Shown in pieces: positions 26,595-37,119 of a stretch of 64,000 nt of DNA. The first letter of the stretch is position 1; each line of letters starts with the position of its first letter. Below the pieces are notes generated by a model. That model had not been told where the DNA came from. It did not search any database and worked only from the letters and a program-made list of their open reading frames with translations. Position numbers and translations under genes: made by a program. The stretch is from Rhodobiaceae bacterium (GTDB lineage: Bacteria > Pseudomonadota > Alphaproteobacteria > Rhizobiales > Aestuariivirgaceae). The stretch is taken from contig VFJY01000003.1 of assembly GCA_009885825.1 (NCBI GenBank), positions 26,433 to 90,432 on the forward strand, given 5' to 3'.

Positions 26595-27545
26595 ATGGTT
26601 CCAATATTGCCCCCGGCGTTGAAGGCAGCCGTTCAAAAACTGGTGATGGGAACGGGTGGATTGGGCGCCCGAGCCAGCCAAATGTCCGGTCATTTCCGCA
26701 AAGGCGGGAATTCCAATGCCACCCTGGATTTCAACGCCTATTTGGTTGCGAGACTTCCGGCAACCTATGCGAGCGTATCAGCCTGCATCAAGGAGCTTTT
26801 GCTGCGCAAGCCACATTTTGCGCCACAAACACTGGTTGACGCGGGTTCAGGCCCGGGAACCGGTGGCTGGGCGGCAGCCGAAGCCTTTCCGAACCTGTCA
26901 GGCCTCACTTTCATCGACATCAATCGGGAATTTCTGAGCCTGGCTATAACCTTAGCCAAACAAAGCGACCATATCGCATTGCGGCAGGCAATGGCACAAA
27001 CCGCTGATTTTGGCCAATCCCTGTCGACCACGACCGCCGATCTGGTCATTGCCGCCTACGCCCTGGCCGAGCTTCCCCTCGGCAAAACAAGGGTGGCAAC
27101 CAAGAATTTGTGGGCAGCCAGCAAGGATATCCTCATGATCATCGAGCCGGGTACACCACAGGGTTACGCGCGCATCATTGAAGCAAGGTCCGCACTGATG
27201 GCGGACGGAGCCCACATTGTTGCCCCTTGCACCCACAGGAACGCTTGCCCCCTGAGCCCGCCCGACTGGTGCCATTTCAGCGTGCGATTGCCCCGCAACC
27301 GCGAACACATGCACGCCAAGAAGGCCACAGTGCCCTTTGAGGATGAAAAATTCAGCTATCTGATTGCCTCGCGCAGTCATACCCAAACGGCAAGGGCGCG
27401 CATCCTGGCGCCGCCTGTTGCAACCAAGGGTGAAACAAGATTTAAGCTGTGTTCTGAGAACGGCCTGTCGCATCGCAAGGTGGCAGCGCGCGACAAGGCC
27501 GAACACAAGCGCATCCGCAAGCGCGGCTGGGGCGATCTCTTTTGA
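26595..27545 (+). CDS. Rsm22/METTL17-like ribosomal small-subunit methyltransferase-family protein
   Basis: 316 residues. The SAM-binding motif reads LVDAGSGPGTGGWAA (about 80-95), followed by TFIDINREFLSLA. A downstream block P-C-T-H-R-N-A-C-P-L-S-P-P-D-W-C-H-F-S is characteristic of the Rsm22 family, and a fourth Cys follows in FKLC. In the mitochondrial relative METTL17 four cysteines hold an iron-sulphur cluster; the same spacing here suggests one too, which is inference. The family assists assembly of the small ribosomal subunit. The end is rich in Lys/Arg (HKRIRKRGWGDLF). A RidA gene follows 15 bp later. Confidence 0.85.
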   Translation: MVPILPPALKAAVQKLVMGTGGLGARASQMSGHFRKGGNSNATLDFNAYLVARLPATYASVSACIKELLLRKPHFAPQTLVDAGSGPGTGGWAAAEAFPNLSGLTFIDINREFLSLAITLAKQSDHIALRQAMAQTADFGQSLSTTTADLVIAAYALAELPLGKTRVATKNLWAASKDILMIIEPGTPQGYARIIEARSALMADGAHIVAPCTHRNACPLSPPDWCHFSVRLPRNREHMHAKKATVPFEDEKFSYLIASRSHTQTARARILAPPVATKGETRFKLCSENGLSHRKVAARDKAEHKRIRKRGWGDLF

Positions 27546-27560
27546 AAAGGGAGGAACAAC

Positions 27561-27947
27561 ATGGCCAGACAACTCATATCCTCCGGCTCGAAATTCGAAG
27601 CAGAAATGGCCTATTCCCGCGCTGTTGTGGAGGGTGATTGGATATTTGTCTCCGGCACCACGGGCTTCGACTACGCCACCATGGAAATCCCGGACGATGT
27701 CGCCAGGCAGGCAGAGCAAACCCTGATCAATATCAAGACGGCGATGGAGAAAGCCGGCTTCGGCTTGCAGCATGTCGTCCGGGTCCACTACATCCTGCCC
27801 AATGCCGATGATTTCCCCGCCTGCTGGCCCGTCTTGAAAAAATATTTCGGCGATATCCGCCCCGCCGCCACCATGTTTGTGGCAGGCCTTGCCGACCGCC
27901 GCATGAAGATCGAAATTGAGGTTACTGGCAAAAAGACCGGCGCTTAG
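27561..27947 (+). CDS. RidA/YjgF-family imine deaminase
   Basis: 128 residues, the usual single-domain length. Conserved features are the Y-S-R-A-V segment near the start, the V-S-G-T-T strand, the catalytic Arg in IRPAATMFV and the acidic residue in KIEIEV. RidA proteins release ammonia from reactive enamine/imine intermediates made by PLP enzymes. It lies 15 bp behind the Rsm22-like gene, with its own GGAGGA site, so the two probably form a transcription unit. Confidence 0.88.
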   Translation: MARQLISSGSKFEAEMAYSRAVVEGDWIFVSGTTGFDYATMEIPDDVARQAEQTLINIKTAMEKAGFGLQHVVRVHYILPNADDFPACWPVLKKYFGDIRPAATMFVAGLADRRMKIEIEVTGKKTGA

Positions 27948-27992
27948 CTTGACATGAGGGGAGGGCTACTTTATCCACCGCCAAGTTGAATT

Positions 27993-28069
27993 GCGGGAGT
28001 AGCTCAGTTGGTTAGAGCGTCGCCCTGTCACGGCGAAGGTCGCGGGTTCGAGCCCCGTCTCTCGCGCCA
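27993..28069 (+). tRNA. tRNA-Asp (GUC anticodon)
   Basis: 77 nt with encoded CCA. Acceptor GCGGGAG/CTCTCGC (one G-U), D arm GCTCAGTTGGTTAGAGC, anticodon loop CTGTCAC (anticodon GTC), T loop TTCGAGC, discriminator G as expected for Asp. Confidence 0.97.
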
Positions 28070-28081
28070 TTCAATGCAATA

Positions 28082-28109
28082 AAAAGGGTCGCGGAATGGC
28101 GGCCCTTTT
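28082..28109 (+). terminator. Rho-independent terminator after tRNA-Asp
   Basis: AAAAGGG-TCGC pairs with GCGG-CCCTTTT (11 pairs, one G-U) around a 6-base loop; the 3' arm ends in TTTT. It could also act for the convergent gene at 28120. Confidence 0.75.
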
Positions 28110-28119
28110 GCTTTTCAAC

Positions 28120-28410
28120 TTATTGACCGAACACCTGCGTCACTGCGGTCATGATGCCTACTTCAGGATTTTCTCCACAATACTGGCCAATGGCTTCACC
28201 TGCGGGGGCCATGGCTTCAAGGTTCATGGTCGTGTCACCAACTTTGCCCCCATAATATCCGTGTATCCAGGCGAAAAGGAAACTGGCATCCTCTTGCGAC
28301 ATTGTGCCCAGCTCCGAACACTTTACGGTTGCAAGATCAATAACTTCGGCATTCGCCGACGTGCAGCCCGCCGCCAATAGCACGAATGCGGCGGCAATTT
28401 GTTTTTTCAT
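28120..28410 (-). CDS. HdeA/HdeB-like periplasmic protein
   Basis: 96 residues from the ATG at 28410, with AGGAGGAAA upstream. A signal peptide (KKQIAAAFVLLAAGCTSANA) is followed by a small mature domain with two cysteines (VKCSELG and GQYCGEN) and the F-x-x-W-x-x-G-Y-Y-G-G segment typical of the HdeA family. HdeA proteins are periplasmic chaperones active at low pH; alphaproteobacterial relatives are of uncertain function. The Cys in the signal (AAGC) gives a weak alternative reading as a lipoprotein. It is divergent from the nuo operon. Confidence 0.78.
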   Translation of the reverse strand: MKKQIAAAFVLLAAGCTSANAEVIDLATVKCSELGTMSQEDASFLFAWIHGYYGGKVGDTTMNLEAMAPAGEAIGQYCGENPEVGIMTAVTQVFGQ

Positions 28411-28637
28411 GGGTTTCCTCCTGATGCTTGATATATGGTTTTCAACGCCGGGCAAACTCCATGATTTCAATAGATTCGCATAGAGCCCGTGCAAACCGCC
28501 GTTTGACCGCCTAAAATAGCCGTGAAACAATGCCGCAACGGCGGTTCCGGACCCTGAAATGCTTGCGATTCAGCCCGTGCTGCGCTACCACACAATCAAA
28601 TCTTGCTCGCTTTCACGCGAACTGGGAACGGGGAATA

Positions 28638-29003
28638 ATGCCTGAACTTTTGAGAGACTATTTGCCGATCGCAATCTTCATGGCAGTGGCCGCCGGCATT
28701 GGCTTGGCATTGATGATTGCACCCATTCTGATCGCGGTGAGAAATCCCGATCCAGAAAAACTCTCGGCTTACGAATGCGGCTTCAACGCATTCGACGATG
28801 CGCGCATGAAATTCGATGTGCGCTTCTATCTCGTGTCGATTCTTTTCATCATTTTCGATCTCGAAGTCGCTTTCCTGTTTCCCTGGGCCGTGAGCCTCAA
28901 GGAAATCGGCGTGCTCGGCTTCTGGTCCATGATGGTGTTCCTCGCCGTGCTCACCATCGGCTTTGTATATGAATGGCGGAAAGGAGCGCTCGAATGGGAT
29001 TGA
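28638..29003 (+). CDS. nuoA: NADH-quinone oxidoreductase subunit A
   Basis: 121 residues from the ATG at 28638, after a GGGGA site. Three membrane segments, with the conserved loop S-A-Y-E-C-G-F (the redox-sensitive Cys loop near the quinone site) and F-D-V-R-F-Y-L. First gene of a complete complex I operon that couples NADH oxidation to proton pumping in the inner membrane. A longer frame upstream has no support. Confidence 0.96.
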   Translation: MPELLRDYLPIAIFMAVAAGIGLALMIAPILIAVRNPDPEKLSAYECGFNAFDDARMKFDVRFYLVSILFIIFDLEVAFLFPWAVSLKEIGVLGFWSMMVFLAVLTIGFVYEWRKGALEWD

Positions 29004-29518
29004 TCGAGACAGCAACGCCCGAGCAGCGCGAGTATTTCACCGAGGTCAATGCTGAGCTTGCTGACAAGGGCTTCCTCGTCACATCCACCGATGACCTGAT
29101 CAATTGGGCCCGCACGGGCTCTCTCATGTGGATGACGTTTGGTTTGGCCTGTTGCGCCGTTGAAATGATGCACACTTCCATGCCACGCTATGATGTGGAA
29201 CGGTTTGGCTTTGCGCCGCGCGCTTCGCCCCGCCAATCGGATGTGATGATCGTGGCCGGAACCCTCACCAATAAAATGGCCCCGGCGCTGCGCAAGGTTT
29301 ACGACCAGATGCCGGAACCACGTTACGTGATTTCCATGGGTTCCTGCGCCAATGGCGGCGGCTACTACCACTATTCCTATTCAGTGGTGCGCGGCTGCGA
29401 CCGCATCGTTCCCGTCGATATTTATGTTCCAGGCTGCCCCCCAACCGCTGAGGCGCTGCTCTACGGCATTCTGCAATTGCAGAAGAAAATCCGCCGGGTG
29501 GGAACAATCGAGCGCTGA
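28994..29518 (+). CDS. nuoB: NADH-quinone oxidoreductase subunit B
   Basis: 174 residues from the ATG at 28994, which overlaps nuoA by 10 bp and has AAGGAG eight bases upstream. The ligands of cluster N2 are present: GLACCAVEM, the Cys of [11 protein letters not shown] and that of [12 protein letters not shown]2 hands electrons to quinone. It lies in the connecting module with NuoC, D and I. Confidence 0.97.
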   Translation: MGLIETATPEQREYFTEVNAELADKGFLVTSTDDLINWARTGSLMWMTFGLACCAVEMMHTSMPRYDVERFGFAPRASPRQSDVMIVAGTLTNKMAPALRKVYDQMPEPRYVISMGSCANGGGYYHYSYSVVRGCDRIVPVDIYVPGCPPTAEALLYGILQLQKKIRRVGTIER

Positions 29519-30123
29519 TGATGAGTGAAAACCTGTCGGAACTCGGCGAGCATATCGCGGCAAGTCTTGGGGCAGCCATAACGGGCCACGAAGTGGCCTT
29601 TGGCGAGCTGACGATCCATGCCGCCGCCACTGAAATCAACACGGTTCTGGAATTCCTGCGCGATGACGAGGAATGCCGCTTCGTTTGCTTCATTGACATT
29701 TGTGGCGCCGACTATCCCTCCCGCGAGAAGCGTTTCGATGTGGTCTACCATTTGTTGTCTCCCTACAAGAACCATCGCATCCGTGTGAAAATCCAGGCGG
29801 ACGAAGACACGCAGGTTCCGAGCGCCATCCCCGTGTTTCCCGCCGCAAACTGGTATGAGCGCGAAACCTTCGATCTCTACGGCGTGCTGTTCTCCGACCA
29901 CCCCGACCTCCGCCGCATTCTCACCGACTACGGTTTCTCGGGCCACCCGCTTCGCAAAGACTTCCCGCTCACCGGCCACGTCGAAGTGCGCTACGACGAC
30001 GAAGCCAAACGCGTGGTTTATGAGCCTGTGAAACTCGTGCAGGAGTTCCGTTCGTTCGATTATTTGTCCCCTTGGGAAGGCACGACGTATGTTCTGCCCG
30101 GCGATGAGAAGGCGAAGTCATGA
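29518..30123 (+). CDS. nuoC: NADH-quinone oxidoreductase subunit C
   Basis: 201 residues. The family signature [10 protein letters not shown] and the [17 protein letters not shown] motif are intact. NuoC is a separate protein here, not fused to NuoD as in enterobacteria. Start and stop overlap the neighbours (TGATG and ATGA), so translation is coupled. Confidence 0.97.
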   Translation: MMSENLSELGEHIAASLGAAITGHEVAFGELTIHAAATEINTVLEFLRDDEECRFVCFIDICGADYPSREKRFDVVYHLLSPYKNHRIRVKIQADEDTQVPSAIPVFPAANWYERETFDLYGVLFSDHPDLRRILTDYGFSGHPLRKDFPLTGHVEVRYDDEAKRVVYEPVKLVQEFRSFDYLSPWEGTTYVLPGDEKAKS

Positions 30124-31310
30124 CCGAGGCTACCGTCAGAAATTTCTCGATCAACTTCGGCCCGCAGCATCCCGCGGCGCATGGTGTTTTGCGTCTTGTG
30201 CTTGAGCTTGACGGTGAAGTGGTCACCCGCGTGGACCCCCACATTGGCCTTCTCCACCGTGGCACGGAAAAACTGATCGAGTACAAAACCTATTTGCAGG
30301 CCGTGCCCTACTTCGACCGCCTTGATTACGTGGCGCCGATGAATCAGGAGCATGCCTTTGCTCTGGCGGTTGAAAAGCTGCTCGGCATTAGCGTGCCAAA
30401 ACGGGCGCAGCTCATCCGCGTCCTGTACTCAGAAATTGGCCGCCTGCTTTCGCATCTGCTCAACGTCACCACGCAAGCCATGGACGTGGGCGCATTGACG
30501 CCGCCACTCTGGGGCTTTGAAGAGCGCGAAAAGCTCATGGTGTTTTATGAGCGCGCCTCCGGCAGCCGCATGCATGCGGCATACGTGCGCCCCGGTGGCG
30601 TGCATCAAGACTTGCCGCAAAAGCTCATCGACGATATCGGCCATTTCTGCGACACGCATCCCAAGGTGCTGGACGACATTGAAACGTTGCTGACCGGCAA
30701 CCGCATTTTCAAGCAGCGCAACGTCGATATTGGCGTTGTCTCGCTGGAAGAATGCTTCAAATGGGGCTTCTCCGGCGTGATGGTGCGGGGCTCCGGTGCC
30801 GCCTGGGATTTGCGCAAAGCCCAGCCCTATGAATGCTATGCCGACATGGATTTCGACATCCCCATCGGCAAGAATGGCGACAACTATGATCGTTACCTCA
30901 TCCGAGTGCAGGAAATGCGCGAGAGCGTGAAGATTATGAAGCAATGTATCGCCATGCTGAACACGCAAGCCGGGCAGGGCGCCATTTCTTCCAGTGATGG
31001 CAAGATTGTTCCGCCCAAGCGCGACGAAATGAAACGTTCTATGGAGGCGCTCATTCACCATTTCAAGCTTTACACTGAAGGCTACAAAGTGCCGGAGGGA
31101 GAAGTCTATGCCGCCGTGGAAGCGCCCAAGGGCGAGTTTGGCGTTTATCTTGTGAGCGACGGCACCAATAGGCCCTACCGGTGCAAATTGAGAGCCCCAG
31201 GTTTCGCCCACCTGCAAGCCATGGACTTTATGTGCCGTGGCCACATGCTGGCCGATGTGTCTGCAGTCCTTGGCTCCCTCGATATTGTGTTCGGCGAGGT
31301 GGATAGATGA
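30120..31310 (+). CDS. nuoD: NADH-quinone oxidoreductase subunit D
   Basis: 396 residues, the 49-kDa subunit lining the quinone cavity with NuoB. Blocks [27 protein letters not shown] and the C-terminal DIVFGEVDR are complete. The stop overlaps the next, non-canonical gene by ATGA. Confidence 0.97.
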   Translation: MTEATVRNFSINFGPQHPAAHGVLRLVLELDGEVVTRVDPHIGLLHRGTEKLIEYKTYLQAVPYFDRLDYVAPMNQEHAFALAVEKLLGISVPKRAQLIRVLYSEIGRLLSHLLNVTTQAMDVGALTPPLWGFEEREKLMVFYERASGSRMHAAYVRPGGVHQDLPQKLIDDIGHFCDTHPKVLDDIETLLTGNRIFKQRNVDIGVVSLEECFKWGFSGVMVRGSGAAWDLRKAQPYECYADMDFDIPIGKNGDNYDRYLIRVQEMRESVKIMKQCIAMLNTQAGQGAISSSDGKIVPPKRDEMKRSMEALIHHFKLYTEGYKVPEGEVYAAVEAPKGEFGVYLVSDGTNRPYRCKLRAPGFAHLQAMDFMCRGHMLADVSAVLGSLDIVFGEVDR

Positions 31311-31645
31311 GCAATGAACTCTTTCTGCTTCTTGCTTCAGCCAGCATCGCATTGAGCCTGGGGGCAGCGACTTATCACGCCTACGCCAAGCGGACAGGTG
31401 CTGCCGCTGGCCCGGCTTTTGCTACAGCGACATCACCGATGAGCCTCATGGGAACGTTGCTTGTGATTATTACATTGGTGTTCACGGGCTTTGGCCGGGG
31501 TCTGATGGCGCTGGTGTTTACGATTGTCTTGGGAATGATCATCAACATTGTGATGCATAATATGATAGGCACAAAAGTCCAAACTATAGCCTCCGCAGCG
31601 CCGATCCTGACCATTGCCACTATCTGGTATTCGGGGGTTGTCTGA
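31307..31645 (+). CDS. Unknown small membrane protein inserted between nuoD and nuoE
   Basis: 112 residues, mostly hydrophobic, with three to four predicted membrane segments (about 4-22, 46-62, 65-88 and 96-110) and a short basic loop near residue 28 (YAKRTG). I do not recognise it as a standard complex I subunit: all fourteen Nuo subunits are accounted for elsewhere in the operon. It overlaps nuoD by ATGA and nuoE by TGATG, so it is made in step with complex I. It may be an accessory subunit or assembly factor; this is inferred from position only. Confidence 0.75.
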   Translation: MSNELFLLLASASIALSLGAATYHAYAKRTGAAAGPAFATATSPMSLMGTLLVIITLVFTGFGRGLMALVFTIVLGMIINIVMHNMIGTKVQTIASAAPILTIATIWYSGVV

Positions 31646-32451
31646 TGTCAGTGCGCCGCCTAGATGCAAACCAACCTGCAAGCTTTGCATTCACTGCAGA
31701 GAATCTGGCGTGGGCGAAGAAGACGATTGGTCAGTATCCCGCTGGCAAGCAGGCGTCGGCGATCATCGCACTACTGTGGCGCGCCCAGGAGCAGAATGCC
31801 GGATGGCTCACCAAGCCCGCGATGGAATATGTGGGGCGGATGCTCGATATGGCTTTCATCCGGGTTTATGAAGTGGCCACTTTCTACACCATGTTCCAGC
31901 TTTCGCCCGTTGGCAAAAAGGCCCACGTGCAGGTCTGTGGAACAACACCATGCATGCTCCGTGGCGCTGAAGATTTGAAGAAAGTCTGCCAAAGCAAAAT
32001 CCATCACGACGCTCATAACCTTTCCGCCGATGGAAATTTCTCATGGGAAGAGGTGGAATGCCTGGGGGCCTGCGTGAACGCGCCTATGGTACAGATTTTC
32101 AAGGACACCTACGAGGATTTGACACCTGTAACATTTGAAAAACTGCTGGATGATATTGCGGCTGGAAAGGCTGTGAAATCTGGCCCGCAAAATAGTCGCC
32201 ATCTCTCGGCCCCTGAAGGTGGGTTGACATCGCTGATAGACAAATCACTCTACGCCAAGGAACGGGCGTACAAGCGCGTTGAAGCACCCCCGCCAGCGCC
32301 ACCGGCTGCTCCAGCACCTGTTGCATCGGCGCCAGCGCCTGTAACGAAGGTTGTTCCTGTCGAGAGGGCAGTTGCGAAGACGCCAGCCAAAAAGGTATCT
32401 GCCAAAAAGCCTGCCGCCAAGAAACCCGCTCCGGCCAAAAAGAAAAAGTGA
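31645..32451 (+). CDS. nuoE: NADH-quinone oxidoreductase subunit E
   Basis: 268 residues, longer than the compact 24-kDa-type subunit of about 160-200. The thioredoxin-like [2Fe-2S] domain has its four ligands in QVCGTTPCMLRG and ECLGACVNAP. After about residue 205 comes a low-complexity tail rich in Ala, Pro and Lys (APPAPPAAPAP, then AKKVSAKKPAAKKPAPAKKKK). Similar tails occur on NuoE of other Rhizobiales; their role is unclear. It is part of the NADH dehydrogenase module with NuoF and NuoG. Confidence 0.95.
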   Translation: MSVRRLDANQPASFAFTAENLAWAKKTIGQYPAGKQASAIIALLWRAQEQNAGWLTKPAMEYVGRMLDMAFIRVYEVATFYTMFQLSPVGKKAHVQVCGTTPCMLRGAEDLKKVCQSKIHHDAHNLSADGNFSWEEVECLGACVNAPMVQIFKDTYEDLTPVTFEKLLDDIAAGKAVKSGPQNSRHLSAPEGGLTSLIDKSLYAKERAYKRVEAPPPAPPAAPAPVASAPAPVTKVVPVERAVAKTPAKKVSAKKPAAKKPAPAKKKK

Positions 32452-32460
32452 GAATGAACC

Positions 32461-33765
32461 ATGCTTGCTGACAAGGACCGCATATTCACAAATCTCTACG
32501 GCCTCCATGACTGGGGCCTTGATGGCGCGAAGAAGCGCGGCTGCTGGGTTGATACCAAGTCATTTATCGACAAGGGCCGTGACTGGCTGGTGAATGAAAT
32601 CAAGGCGAGCAATCTGCGGGGCCGTGGCGGCGCAGGATTTCCAACGGGCCTCAAGTGGTCGTTCATGCCAAAGGTCGTGGGCGAGCGCCCGCATTACTTG
32701 GTGGTGAACGCTGATGAGTCCGAGCCCGGCACCTGCAAGGATCGCGAAATTCTCAGGCACGATCCGCAATTACTTGTCGAAGGTTGCCTGATCGCTGGCG
32801 CGGCCATGGCCTGCAACGTGGGCTATATCTATGTGCGCGGCGAATTCATCCGCGAGCGCGAGCACCTGCAAGCCGCCATCGACCAGGCCTATGAAGCCCG
32901 GCTCATCGGCAAGAACAACATCCATGGCTGGGATTTCGATCTCTACATCGCCCATGGCGCTGGCGCTTACATCTGCGGCGAGGAAACCGCACTTCTCGAA
33001 AGTCTGGAAGGCAAAAAAGGCCAACCCCGCATGAAGCCGCCATTCCCGGCCAACGTCGGCCTCTATGGCGCGCCAACCACCATCAACAATGTTGAATCGA
33101 TCGCTGTCTGCGGAACTATTCTCCGGCGTGGTGCGACCTGGTTCAATTCGCTGGGCCGGCCCAACAATGTTGGCACCAAGCTCTTCTGCGTTTCCGGCCA
33201 TGTGAACAAGCCCTGCAACGTCGAAGAGGAAATGGGTATCACCTTCCGCGAACTGATTGACAAGCACTGCGGCGGCATTCGCGGCGGTTGGGACAACCTG
33301 CTGGCTGTAATTCCCGGCGGCTCATCGGTGCCATGTGTGCCCGCCCACCAGATCATCGGCAGCCCGATGGATTTTGACTCACTCAAAAATCTTAAATCCG
33401 GATTGGGTACAGCGGCCGTCATTGTCATGGATAAATCCACCGACATGATCCGCGCCATTGCGAGGCTCGCACAATTCTACAAGCATGAATCCTGCGGCCA
33501 GTGCACGCCATGCCGCGAAGGCACCGGCTGGATGTGGCGTGTTTTGACCCGCATGGCCGATGGCCGCGCTGAAAAGCGTGAAATCGACATGCTGCTGGAA
33601 GTGTCCTACCAGATCGAAGGCCACACCATCTGTGCGCTGGGCGACGCCGCCGCCTGGCCCGTGCAAGGCCTCATCCGCCATTTCCGCCATGTCATAGAAG
33701 AACGCATCGACCAATATTCCCACAACGCAGACAAAGATGGCGCAGTGCGCCACGCGGCGGAGTAG
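32461..33765 (+). CDS. nuoF: NADH-quinone oxidoreductase subunit F
   Basis: 434 residues. It holds the NADH-binding [13 protein letters not shown], the FMN region ([32 protein letters not shown]) and the [4Fe-4S] ligands [12 protein letters not shown] plus the later Cys of HTICALGD. This is the entry point of electrons from NADH. Confidence 0.98.
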   Translation: MLADKDRIFTNLYGLHDWGLDGAKKRGCWVDTKSFIDKGRDWLVNEIKASNLRGRGGAGFPTGLKWSFMPKVVGERPHYLVVNADESEPGTCKDREILRHDPQLLVEGCLIAGAAMACNVGYIYVRGEFIREREHLQAAIDQAYEARLIGKNNIHGWDFDLYIAHGAGAYICGEETALLESLEGKKGQPRMKPPFPANVGLYGAPTTINNVESIAVCGTILRRGATWFNSLGRPNNVGTKLFCVSGHVNKPCNVEEEMGITFRELIDKHCGGIRGGWDNLLAVIPGGSSVPCVPAHQIIGSPMDFDSLKNLKSGLGTAAVIVMDKSTDMIRAIARLAQFYKHESCGQCTPCREGTGWMWRVLTRMADGRAEKREIDMLLEVSYQIEGHTICALGDAAAWPVQGLIRHFRHVIEERIDQYSHNADKDGAVRHAAE

Positions 33766-33770
33766 GCCAA

Positions 33771-35846
33771 ATGCCAAAGATCAGCATAGACGGCGTGGTA
33801 CATGAGATCGAAAACGGCACCACGCTGCTTCAGGCCTGTGAACGAGCGGGCGCGGAAGTGCCGCGCTTCTGTTTTCATGAACGCCTGTCAATCGCTGGCA
33901 ATTGCCGCATGTGCCTTGTTGAAGTGAAGGGGACTCCGAAGCCGCAAGCCTCTTGCGCCATGTCAGTGAATGATCTCCGCCCCGGCCCGAATGGCGAGCC
34001 GCCGGAGGTTTTCACCCGCACACCGCAGGTCAAAAAGGCCCGCGAAGGTGTTATGGAATTCCTGCTCATCAACCATCCCCTGGACTGCCCGATCTGCGAT
34101 CAGGGTGGCGAGTGTGACCTGCAGGATCAGGCCATGGCTTATGGCAAATCCGCCAATCGCTTCGTTGAAAACAAGCGCGCGGTGGAAGACAAATACATCG
34201 GACCGCTGGTCAAGACCGAGATGACCCGCTGCATTCAGTGCACCCGCTGTGTGCGTTTTTCCACAGAAGTTGGCGGCGTCGAAGAGCTTGGCCTTGCGGG
34301 CCGTGGCGAGGATGTGGAAATCACCACGTACCTCCAGCAGGCGATGACCAGCGAATTGCAGGGCAACGTGATTGACCTGTGCCCGGTGGGTGCTCTCACA
34401 TCCGCCCCTTATGAATTCAAGGCCAGGCCCTGGGAGCTTCGCAAGACGGACACCATTGATGCCATGGATGCCCTGGGTTCCAACATACGCGTCGACGCCC
34501 GTGGCTCCGAAGTCATGCGCATCCTGCCGCGCACCCACGAAGACGTGAACGAGGAATGGATTTCAGACAAAACCCGTTTCGTGTGGGACGGCCTGAAAAC
34601 CCAGCGCCTTGACCAGCCCTATATCCGTGAATTTGGAAAGTTGCGCCCCGCATCCTGGAATGAAGCCTTCACGCGGATTGCCCAACGCGTGAAAGCCTCG
34701 AAACCGGATCGCATGGCAATTATCCTGGGCGATCTCATAGGCGCGGAGGAAGCTTTCGCCTGGAAGCAATTGGCGCTCTCGCTTGGCATTCAGAACATTG
34801 ATTGCCGCCAGGACGGAACGCCACTGGGCGAGCATGGCGGCCGCGCTGGCTACATTTTCAATTCCACCATTGCCGGCATCGAAGAAGCCGACGCCATCAT
34901 GCTGATTGGCGCCAACCCGCGCCTCGAGGCGCCTGTCCTCAACGCCCGCATCAGGAAGCGCTCATTGAAAGGCGGCTGCGCCATCGGCGTGATTGGGGAA
35001 AAGGCTGACCTGACCTACGGCTATCACTATATGGGAGCAGGTTTTGAATCCTTGAAGAAGCTGGCGGAGCACCCGCAGGCAAAAGCCCAGAAGCCAATGT
35101 TCATCATTGGCCAAGGCGCGCTTGCAAGGCCCGATGGCGCCGCCATTCTGGCCCTCGCGGCCAAGGCTGCCGCGGCGATTGGCGTGGTGCGTGGCGAGTG
35201 GAATGGCTTTAACATTCTCCACACCGCCGCAGGTCGTGTTGGCGCGCTGGATGTTTGCGCGTTGCCCGGCACGGATGGAAAGAACACCGCTGGAATTCTC
35301 GCAACCGCGCGCAGCAAGTCGCTCGATGTGCTCTTCCTTGGCGGGGCCGATGAAATCAACACTGAGGGTTGGGGCGACACCTTCGTCGTTTACATGGGAA
35401 CCCATGGCGACGCTGGCGCGCACCGCGCCGATGTCATATTGCCGTCCGCCGCCTACACTGAAAAATCCGTGACTTATGTGAACACCGAAGGCCGCGCCCA
35501 GGTGACAACCCGCGCCACATTCCCGCCAGGCGATGCGAAAGAAGACTGGGCCATCCTCCGGGCACTTTCAGAAGCGCTGGGTGTCACGCAAAAGTGGAAC
35601 AATATGAATGAACTCCGCCGCGCCATGTATGGGATTGCGCCCCATCTTGCGGCTCTCGACCAGATTTTCCGTGCGGATGCCGCAGCGCTATCCGAGTTGG
35701 GGAATGGCGAGGGCAAAGTCACAAATGAATCCTTCGCTTCACCCGTCAAGGATTTCTACATGACGAACCCCATCGCGCGCGCTTCCAAAATCATGGCGGA
35801 ATGTTCAGCGTTGAAGAATGGCCGCAAGCTGCAGGCGGCGGAGTAG
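33771..35846 (+). CDS. nuoG: NADH-quinone oxidoreductase subunit G
   Basis: 691 residues, close in length to the mitochondrial 75-kDa subunit. Iron-sulphur ligands in order: [15 protein letters not shown] ([2Fe-2S], N1b), the HxxxCxxCxxxxxC site [14 protein letters not shown] (N5), then [10 protein letters not shown] with DLCPVGAL (N4). The rest is a molybdopterin-oxidoreductase-like domain without cofactor function. No enterobacterial N7 motif was noticed. Confidence 0.97.
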   Translation: MPKISIDGVVHEIENGTTLLQACERAGAEVPRFCFHERLSIAGNCRMCLVEVKGTPKPQASCAMSVNDLRPGPNGEPPEVFTRTPQVKKAREGVMEFLLINHPLDCPICDQGGECDLQDQAMAYGKSANRFVENKRAVEDKYIGPLVKTEMTRCIQCTRCVRFSTEVGGVEELGLAGRGEDVEITTYLQQAMTSELQGNVIDLCPVGALTSAPYEFKARPWELRKTDTIDAMDALGSNIRVDARGSEVMRILPRTHEDVNEEWISDKTRFVWDGLKTQRLDQPYIREFGKLRPASWNEAFTRIAQRVKASKPDRMAIILGDLIGAEEAFAWKQLALSLGIQNIDCRQDGTPLGEHGGRAGYIFNSTIAGIEEADAIMLIGANPRLEAPVLNARIRKRSLKGGCAIGVIGEKADLTYGYHYMGAGFESLKKLAEHPQAKAQKPMFIIGQGALARPDGAAILALAAKAAAAIGVVRGEWNGFNILHTAAGRVGALDVCALPGTDGKNTAGILATARSKSLDVLFLGGADEINTEGWGDTFVVYMGTHGDAGAHRADVILPSAAYTEKSVTYVNTEGRAQVTTRATFPPGDAKEDWAILRALSEALGVTQKWNNMNELRRAMYGIAPHLAALDQIFRADAAALSELGNGEGKVTNESFASPVKDFYMTNPIARASKIMAECSALKNGRKLQAAE

Positions 35847-35850
35847 TGGC

Positions 35851-36885
35851 ATGAATGAAATGATGCTCCTCGTTGGCCTTATAGTTCTGCAAAGCGTGGC
35901 GCTGCTCACGGCCCTTTTGATCGTTGTGGCGTTCCTGATCTACGCTGACCGGAAAGTCTGGGCAGCCGTCCAAATGCGGCGCGGTCCAAACGTGGTTGGT
36001 CCCTGGGGCTTGCTGCAATCCTTCGCCGACTTGTTGAAGTTCGTGTTCAAGGAAGTCATCATTCCCGATGGCGCCAACAAGGGCGTATTCGTTCTCGCAC
36101 CGATTGTGACTGCCGCCTTGGCGCTCGCGGCCTGGGCCGTGGTGCCGGTGGCGGAAGGCTGGCAGGTGGCCAATATCAATGTGGGCATTCTCTATCTTTT
36201 CGCGCTCTCATCGCTTGGTGTTTACGGCATCATCATGGGCGGCTGGGCGTCAAATTCGAAATATCCATTCCTCTCGGCGCTTCGCTCCGCCGCGCAAATG
36301 GTATCCTACGAAGTGTCAATCGGTTTCGTCATTATTACTGTTCTGCTCTGCGCCGGTTCGCTGAATCTCACAGAAATCGTGCTCACCCAGAAAACCGGCC
36401 TCGGCACCATGCTGGGCCTGCCGAATTCGATCCTCGATTGGTATTTCATCCCTCTATTCCCGATGTTCATTGTGTTCTTCATTTCAGCGCTCGCTGAAAC
36501 CAACCGCCCGCCCTTCGATCTCGTCGAGGCAGAGTCAGAGCTGGTCGCAGGCTTCATGGTGGAATATTCCTCCACGCCATACCTCCTCTTCATGCTCGGG
36601 GAATATGTCGCTATCACCCTGATGTGCGCCATGACGACTATTCTCTTCCTCGGTGGCTGGCTGCCCATCATTGATGTTGCCCCCCTGAACTGGATCCCTG
36701 GCGTTTTCTGGTTCATGGGTAAATTGTTCTTTGTGTTCTTCATGTTCGCCATGGTGAAGGCCATCGTGCCACGTTACCGCTATGACCAGCTCATGCGCCT
36801 GGGTTGGAAAGTGTTTCTGCCGTTGTCATTGGGTTGGGTAGTCATTACTTCGGCAGCGCTTGTAACTTTCGGGTGGCTGCCATGA
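35851..36885 (+). CDS. nuoH: NADH-quinone oxidoreductase subunit H
   Basis: 344 residues from the ATG at 35851. Eight membrane segments; conserved [14 protein letters not shown], the acidic quinone-channel loop [17 protein letters not shown] and V-P-R-Y-R-Y-D-Q. It links the hydrophilic arm and quinone site to the proton pumps. Its stop overlaps a small non-canonical gene (ATGA). Confidence 0.97.
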   Translation: MNEMMLLVGLIVLQSVALLTALLIVVAFLIYADRKVWAAVQMRRGPNVVGPWGLLQSFADLLKFVFKEVIIPDGANKGVFVLAPIVTAALALAAWAVVPVAEGWQVANINVGILYLFALSSLGVYGIIMGGWASNSKYPFLSALRSAAQMVSYEVSIGFVIITVLLCAGSLNLTEIVLTQKTGLGTMLGLPNSILDWYFIPLFPMFIVFFISALAETNRPPFDLVEAESELVAGFMVEYSSTPYLLFMLGEYVAITLMCAMTTILFLGGWLPIIDVAPLNWIPGVFWFMGKLFFVFFMFAMVKAIVPRYRYDQLMRLGWKVFLPLSLGWVVITSAALVTFGWLP

Positions 36886-37112
36886 GCCTGCTCGCCGCGT
36901 TGATTTTCCTCATCATTGGTTTTGTGGAATATATCGCCGTTCAGCGCGTGATCTATCCAGCGCTCAGTTGGCGCCATGAAGAAGCCAAAGTTACTGGCCA
37001 GCAGGGCATTGCGCCCAAGCGCATCATGAACATCATCAAACTGCAAAGCTTGATACTGATGCCAATCATCGGATTCTTCTACGGCGAGCGTATCTGGAAC
37101 ATGTTTGGGTGA
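36882..37112 (+). CDS. Unknown small membrane protein inserted between nuoH and nuoI
   Basis: 76 residues, starting at an ATG that overlaps the nuoH stop. Two hydrophobic segments (about 3-22 and 54-70) flank a charged middle ([20 protein letters not shown]) and the chain ends in ERIWNMFG. It is not one of the fourteen Nuo subunits, and I recognise no family. The position, seven bases before nuoI, and lack of any break in the operon suggest a role in complex I assembly or structure, by inference only. Confidence 0.72.
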   Translation: MSLLAALIFLIIGFVEYIAVQRVIYPALSWRHEEAKVTGQQGIAPKRIMNIIKLQSLILMPIIGFFYGERIWNMFG

Positions 37113-37119
37113 ATGACAG

